DNA from: Prorocentrum cordatum
Lineage: Eukaryota; Sar; Dinophyceae; Prorocentrales; Prorocentraceae
Direction: 5' to 3'
DNA length: 64,000 nucleotides
NCBI GenBank assembly: GCA_963575745.1
Contig: CAUYUJ010004976.1
Span: forward strand, 1-64,000
The notes below the pieces were generated by a model. That model ran no database searches. It worked only from the letters and a program-made list of their open reading frames with translations, and was not told the DNA's origin. A program made the translations under genes and the position numbers. The number at the start of each line of letters is the position of its first letter. Position 1 is the stretch's first letter. This document shows positions 58,106 through 64,000 of the stretch, in pieces.

Positions 58106-59037
58106 GGAGGGTGTGCCCGGGAGGGTGGGCCCGGGAGGGTGGCCCAGGAGGGTGGCCCCGGAGGGTGGCCCGGGAGGGTCCCCGAGGGTGGGGCCTGGGA
58201 GGGCGGCCCGGGAGGGCGGGCCTGGGAGGGTGGCCCGGGAGGGTGGGGCCTGGGAGGGGTGGCTCGGGAGGGTCGGTCCCCGAGCGTGGGGCCCGGGAGG
58301 GTGGCCCGGGAGGGTGGGCCAGGGAGGGTGGCCCGGGAGCGCAGCCCGGGAGGGTCCCCGAGGGTGGGGCCCCGGAGGCTGGCCGGGGAGAGTGGCTCGG
58401 GAGGCTGGCCCGGGAGGGTGGCCCGGGAGGGTGGCCCGGGAGGGTGGCCCGGGAGGGTCCCCGAGGGTGGGCCTGGGAGGGTGGCCCGGGAGGGTATGGC
58501 CTGGGAGGGTGGGCCCGGGAGGGTGGCCCGGGAGGGTGCTTGGATGCATCTTGTCTTAGCTAAGGGGTATAAGTCTTAACATGGTTTAAGTTGGTTTAGC
58601 TAAGCTCTAAGATGGTTTAAGTTGGTTTAACTTGATTTAGCTAAGGCTTAACCTCACTTAGCTGTGGGGTAGGGAAGCGAACGGCAGCTAAGGTGTTATG
58701 TAGGTGTATGTAAAACTATATAAGTCATGCTAAACCGTGTTAATATATGTTAAACCATGTTAAGGAAAGCTAGCGAAAGCTAGCTCAAGTTGAGTGGTTA
58801 GCTAAAGTATGTTAAAGTAAGTTAAAATAACTTAAAGTACGTTAGCGCATGTTGAACGATATCAACGCCATCGCGATGATGGAGGGAGGACGGGGCGAGG
58901 AGGAGGGGGCGGGATGCGCATAAGGAGGAGGAGGGGCCGCCGCTGCAGCTGCAGCCCCTCGCAGCATGGAGCTGCAGCTCGAGTTGTCGGGCGCGGCTGC
59001 AGCCGCCGCGCGCAAGCAGACTCATTTTTTTCACTCG

Positions 59038-59460
59038 CTAGGCATAGCCAGGCGGGTTGAGCGCAGTCGCGCGGCCTCCACTGAGGGACCACGCGGGCGA
59101 CGCCCGCATGACCTCGTCGAACGCCACCCACTGCAGCGTGGCGCCAGCAGTCGTCCAGGCGCTCGCGCCGCGGCTGCTGCCAGCGCCGCGGCGCGCCCAC
59201 CGCTCCACCAGTGCCGCGTGGAACGGCTGCGGCATCCGCGGGGGGCACGTGATGGCGACCAGCTGCCGCACCATGCCCATCACGTAGCCGCCCCCCGCGT
59301 CCCGCAGCACCGCGGCGTCGCCCACGGACACGCGGTCGCACTCGTTCAGGCGACCGTGCTTGGCGACCCTGAACTCCAGCCCAGGGAAGCCGAACGCCGT
59401 CCTCAGCTCCGCCGCCAGCGGCCTGGGCGCGGGCAGAACAAATAACAACGCCAGCCAAAC
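59038..59460 (-). pseudogene. C-terminal fragment of multicopy family, copy 3
   Basis: The frame matches copy 1 (953-1,372) with few replacements, including LRTAFGFPGLEFRVAKHGRL and VMGMVRQLVAI, and is open upstream to 59,592. It is surprising that copies 1 and 3 keep the frame while copy 2 does not. Still only a fragment. Confidence 0.45.
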
Positions 59461-62227
59461 AAACCATGAATTTATAGCCGGAGTGCAGTATCCCCAAACA
59501 GGGTTTTTAGACCCACTGCGGTTTCCAAGGTCGATTGCGTGCCCGTCCAGTGCGGGCTGGCATGGCATGTTAAAACATGCCTCCTCCTCCACAATTATTC
59601 AATATGAATATACTCTCCCTCTTCTCCTGATGGCGCCCGGGCGATGGCCGCGCGCCCTCCGCGTATTGCTTTTTACGCACAGGACGCCCGGGAAATCCCG
59701 GGAAACGACTCTCGCTGAGGCGCCGGCGCCATTTTCTTCCCCTGATGGCGTCCGGGCGATGTCCGCGCACCTTCCGCGTATTTTTTACAGACAAGATGCC
59801 CGGGAAATCCCGGGAAACGATTCTCGCTGAGGCGCCGGCGTCATTGTTTCCCAAAATGCTGCTCTCGTTGAGGCGCCGGCTTCATTTCTGCTCCCGAATC
59901 CTTCCCCTGATGGCGTCCGGGTGATGGCCGCGCATCCTCCGCGTATTGTTTTTTTTTACACGCAGGATACCCAGGAAATCCCGGGAAACGATTCTCGCTG
60001 GGGCGCCGGCGTCACTTTTTTCCAAAATGCTGCGCTCGTTGAGGCGCCGGCCTCATTTCTGCTCCCGAATCGTTCCGAATCGTGCTCCCGCTGCAGCGTG
60101 GGCTTCCTTTTCGGATCGGCGTTTGGCCTCCGTCGTTGAGGATGGCGTTCTCGCCCCAGCGCGGGCCTTTTTTCTCTCGCGCGCCCATCCGCCCGCCAAC
60201 CACCAGTGCGCCGCTCCGCTACCACCCGCCACGACCACCCCCACCCACCACAACCACACACCAGCACCAGCACCAGATACACCCACCACCACCACCACCA
60301 ACCACAGGCACCCGACCCACAATCACCACCACCACCGACCACCACCACCACCACCACCACCACCACCTACAACCACACACGCACACACGCACGCCGCTAC
60401 GAAATCACGCGCACCACCACCCACTACGGCACACGCGCGCGAGCCACAGGTCCGCACAGGCGCGACACACGCGTCCGCGGATAGAGAAAATCAGTGCCAT
60501 GTAAGGATTGGGGGGGAGGGGTAGGACTTCAGAATATTAACGCGAGCGCACCTAGCTTGTCCTCCTACCCCTCCCCCTCCTCCTCCTCCTCCCCCCTCCT
60601 CCTCCTCCTCTCCTCCTCCTCCTCCTTCCTCCTCCTCCTCCTCCTCGTCCCACCTCCACTCTCCCGAAAGAGTCGTCTCGGAGCCCAGAAGTTTGCGAGA
60701 TGTCTCCAGCGTAACTGACTGGACCACCTCGTGCGCGGCATTTCGGAGGGGGGAGGACCAGGGGCGGAGGGTTGAACCCCCAAGCGTACGTAGAAGACGA
60801 TGTCTCTGACGAAACGTGCCGCGAGGAAGTTTCAGGCGAAACGGGCTGGACCACCTCGAGCGCGGCGTCTCAGTGCTCCGAGTTGCGGGGGCCTCCTGGC
60901 GCCTCTTGGGGCCTCCTGGGGACCTCCTGGGGCTTCCTCCTGGGCCTCCTGTGGCATTCTGAACTCCACCTGGGGTTTCCTGAAGTTTCTTGGGGTCCCC
61001 AGGGGGGATATCAAACCTATGGCCGCTTGGGCCCCTCAAAATACAGACGGGGGGCACAAGAGCAGGACAAATCAACGAATCGACACCGGATGTGAATTAA
61101 CTTGACACGTTCTGGGGCCTCCTGGGGCCTCCTGGGAGCCTCCTGAGAATCTCCTGCGGACCCCTGGGGCTTGTCCTGGGCGTCCTGCGGCCTCCTGAAG
61201 CTCTCTGGGGCCTCCCCCTCCTCCTGCCTGCTCCCTCATGCACATCATCCGCCTCCTCCGCCTCCCTTCCATCTCCTCCTCCTCCTCCTCCTCCTCCTCC
61301 TCCTCCTCCTCCTCCTCCTCTTCCTCATCCTCCTCCTCCACATCCTCTTCATCCCGAACGGCATCTCGGAGCGTAGAGTTGCGAGGATGTCTCCAGCGTA
61401 ACGGGCTGGACCACTTCGCGCGCGGCATCTCGGACCCCAAAGTTGCGACGATGTCTCGGGCGAAATGCGGCGCGAGGAAGTCTCAGGTGAAACGGGCTGG
61501 ACCACCTCGAGCGCGGCGTCTCAGAGCTCCGAGTTGCGGGGGCCTCCTGGTGCCTCTTGGGGCCTCCTGGGGACCACCTGGAGCTTCCTCCTGGGCCTCC
61601 TGTGGCCTCGTGAACTCCACCTGGGGTTTCCTGAAGCCTCTTGGGGCTCCCAGGGGGGATATCTAACCTGTGGCCGCTTGGGCCCCTCAAAATTGATGGG
61701 GTGGGGGGGGCAGAAGAGCAGGAAAAATCAACGAATCGACACTAGATGTGAATTAACTTGACACGTTCTGATAGGCGGCCTTCTGGGGCCTCCTGGGAGC
61801 TCTCCTGGAGACCCCTGGGGCCTGTCCTGGGCGTCCTGCGGCCTCCTGGTGCCTCCTGGGGCCTCCTGGAGACCTCCTGGAGCTTCCTCCTGGGCCTCCT
61901 GTGGCCTCCTGAACTCCACGTGAGGTTTCCTGAAGCATCTTGGGGCTCCCAGGAGGGATATCTAACCTGTGGCCGCTTGGGCCCCTCAAAATTGATGGGG
62001 TGGGGGGGGCAGAAGAGCAGGAAAAATCAACGAATCGACACCGGATGTGTATTAACTTGACACGTTATGATAGAGGGCTTCCTGGGGCCTCCCGGGAGCC
62101 TCCTGGGAATCTCCTGGGGGCCCCTGGGGCCTGTCCTGGGCGTCTTGCGGCCTCCTGGACCTCTTTGGGGCTCCTGAGGTTCGCGGGATCCCATGGAGGA
62201 TATGTAACATGTGGTCTTCTGGGCCCC

Positions 62228-62760
62228 CAGGCTGGACCACCTCTCGCGCAGCATCTGAGAGCTCAGAGTTGCGAGAATGTCTTGTGCGAAACAAGCCGGA
62301 CCACCTTGCGCACGGCATCTCAGAGCTCAGAGTTGCAAGGGTGTCTCAGGCGAGACGGGCCGGACCACCTCGCGCAGGGCATCTCAGAGTTCAGAAGTTC
62401 GAGGATGTCTCAGGCGAAACGAGCCGGACCACCTCTCGCGCGGCATCTCCGAAGTCAGAGTTTCGAGGATGTCTCAGGCGAAACAGGCCGGACCACCTCG
62501 CGCAAGGCATCGCAGAGCTCAGAATTTCGAGGATGTCTCAGGCGAAACGGCCCGGACCACCTCTCGCACGGCACCTCGGGCTTCAGAGTTTCGAGGATGT
62601 CTCAAGCGAAACGGCCCGGACCACCTCTCGCGCGGCGTCCCGGAGCGCAACTTTTCGAGGATGTCTCAGGCGAAACAGCCAATCCCGGCAAACTCAGAAA
62701 CGAGAGTTGTGAGGATGTCCCAAGCGAAACTGCCCAAACCATACAATTTGTGTGAGGATG
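62228..62760 (+). repeat. 64-bp satellite array, copy 3
   Basis: Same unit order and variants as 7,318-7,862, including the terminal units with CGGCGTCCCGGAGCGCAACT and the joint ending in GGGGAAAAA near 62,835. Confidence 0.95.
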
Positions 62761-63890
62761 TCTCTGCTCCGCGTTCCCTCGGCCGGAGTTAGTTTCTATC
62801 ACAACAGCACCCCGTTCAGCAAGCTGTTTGGGGAAAAATCGTGACGTCGGATCTTTGGGAAGGGTGGAAGGCAGTGCGCGCATGACGGATGCTGAGGCGG
62901 CAGAAACGACGACGGCGGGGACGGGGAGGCGGAGGCAGAGGCGCAGCAGCGGGAGGCGGGAGGCGGGAGGAGGGAGGAGGGAAGAGGAACCAGGCGGGAA
63001 AAGGGAAGAGGGAGGCGGGAGAAGGAATGAGAGAGGTTGTGATTGGAGCTCCTGTGCTACGAAACGTCTCAGGCAGAATGGGCCAGACCATCTCGCGCGC
63101 AACATCTTCGAGCCTCGCATTGCGAGGATGGCTCAATCGAAACGGCCCGGACCACCTCGCGAGCGACATCTTGGAGCTCAGTATTGGAAGGATGTCTCAA
63201 ACGAAACGGGCCGGACAATCTTTCGCACACGTTTTGACAAGTCCACATCGCACTCGCTTCCCGTTAGGTCCTCTCCTGCAACTCCCTTCCTTCTCCCTCC
63301 TCCTCCTCCTCCTCCTGCTTGCTCCTTCATGCACATCATCCGCCTCCTCCTTCTCCCTTCCATCTCCTTCTCCTTCTCCTCCTCCTCCTCCTCCTCCTCC
63401 TCCTCGACCTCCTCTTCATCCCGAACGGCATCTCGGAGCCTAGAGTTGCGAGGATGTCTCCAGCGTAACGGGCTGGACCACCTCGCGCGCGGCATTTCGG
63501 ACCCCAGAGTTGCGACGATTTCTCGGGCAAACGTGCTGCGAGGAAGTCTCAGGCGAAACGGGCCGGACCACCTCGAGCGCGGCGTCTCACAGCTCCGAGT
63601 TGCGGGGGCCTCCTCGTGTCTCCTGGGGCCTCCTGGGGACCTCCTGGGGCTTCCTCCTGGGCCTCCTGTGGCCTCCTGAATTCCACTTAGGGTTTCCTGA
63701 AGCCCCTTGGGGCTCCCAGGGGGGATATCTAACCTGTGGCCGCTTGGGCCCCTCAAAATGGATGGGGGAGCACAAGAGCAGGAATAATCAACGAATCGAC
63801 ACCGGATGTGTATTAACTTGACACGTTCTGATAGGCGGCCTCTTGGGGCTTCCTGGGAGCCTCCTAGGAATCTCCTGGGGACCCCTGGGG

Positions 63891-64000
63891 CCTGTCTGTC
63901 CCGGCGTCTGCGTCCGGTACCATGAGCTGTCCATCGGGGGCCACCCCCCCTCCTCCTGCTACTCTCCTCATGCAACCTCTTCGCCCCTCCTTCTCCTTTC
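63891..64000. other. Junction beyond the duplication
   Basis: Sequence after CCTGGGGCCTGTC differs from 9,005 onward and reads into a CTCCTCCTGCTACTCTCCTC stretch at the window edge. No gene. Confidence 0.5.

Larger units (their letters stand above)
58130..63890 (+). repeat. Segmental duplication, copy 2 (partner 3,270-9,000, direct)
   Basis: Contains in order: minisatellite to 58,535; AT-rich spacer to about 58,860; protein fragment 59,038-59,460; hairpin tandem units 59,625-60,170; CCA run about 60,205-60,400; TCC run 60,560-60,665; higher-order blocks to 62,225; 64-bp array 62,228-62,760; purine-rich segment 62,840-63,060; last block to 63,890. The CCA/TCC part (60,200-60,790) is the most rearranged compared with 5,340-5,940. 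Similarity ends inside a CCTGGGGCCTGTC sequence. Confidence 0.9.

Noticed and set aside
1-64000. Dinoflagellate spliced-leader (CCGTAGCCATTTTGGCTCAAG-type) gene or relict
   Set aside because: I scanned by eye for TTTTGGCTCAAG and its complement and saw none. Short hits such as GCTAGCTCAAG near 3,935 lack the rest.

Overview
The window looks like nuclear DNA of a dinoflagellate. The arguments are its overwhelming content of GC-rich minisatellites, satellites and microsatellites; two Gag-type retroelement proteins; a bacterial-type cytosine-5 DNA methyltransferase with a Lys/Ala/Pro-rich tail; several multicopy protein families that I recognise from dinoflagellate genomes but cannot name functionally; and very short introns. 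A Prorocentrum-like species is only a guess. I found no spliced-leader sequence, tRNA, 5S rRNA or organelle gene. Only about a fifth of the window is plausibly coding, and much of that is broken.

Layout. 1-9,540: two copies of a compound repeat unit (GC minisatellite, AT-rich spacer, a protein-family fragment, hairpin-bearing tandem units, CCA and TCC runs, then blocks of a 64-bp satellite). 9,580-12,080: a 90-bp satellite. 12,190-13,200: more 64-bp satellite. 13,219-15,373 (minus): a broken dinoflagellate multicopy gene. 15,882-16,755 (minus): remnants of a multi-exon gene cut off by a minisatellite. 17,923-20,586 (plus): a Gag plus protease-like retroelement ORF. 20,680-30,590: almost pure repeats, including the 64-bp satellite in both orientations, two hairpin-forming satellites and long trinucleotide runs. 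30,600-37,735: minisatellites carrying three leucine-rich-repeat fragments, a second Gag (minus), one isolated terminal exon (minus) and a U2 snRNA-like sequence (minus). 37,735-39,800 and 56,176-58,105: inverted copies of an element that encodes an unrecognised, well conserved protein of about 314 residues. Between them lie, on the plus strand, a ruined hAT-like transposase carrying a 141-bp MITE, and on the minus strand a two-exon protein with a methyltransferase-like motif, a cytosine-5 DNA methyltransferase and a nearly intact hAT-like transposase. 54,977-55,897 (plus) is a Pro/Thr-rich ORF. 58,130-63,890 is a direct, collinear duplicate of about 3,270-9,000.

How the parts relate. Most genes seen here are mobile-element genes (gag, transposase, methyltransferase, possibly the 314-residue protein) or fragments of repeated gene families. 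The most interesting candidates for something undescribed are the paired inverted element encoding the 314-residue protein, and the minus-strand run of two methyltransferase-type genes next to a transposase. Functional links between these genes are inference; the sequence shows only proximity and orientation.
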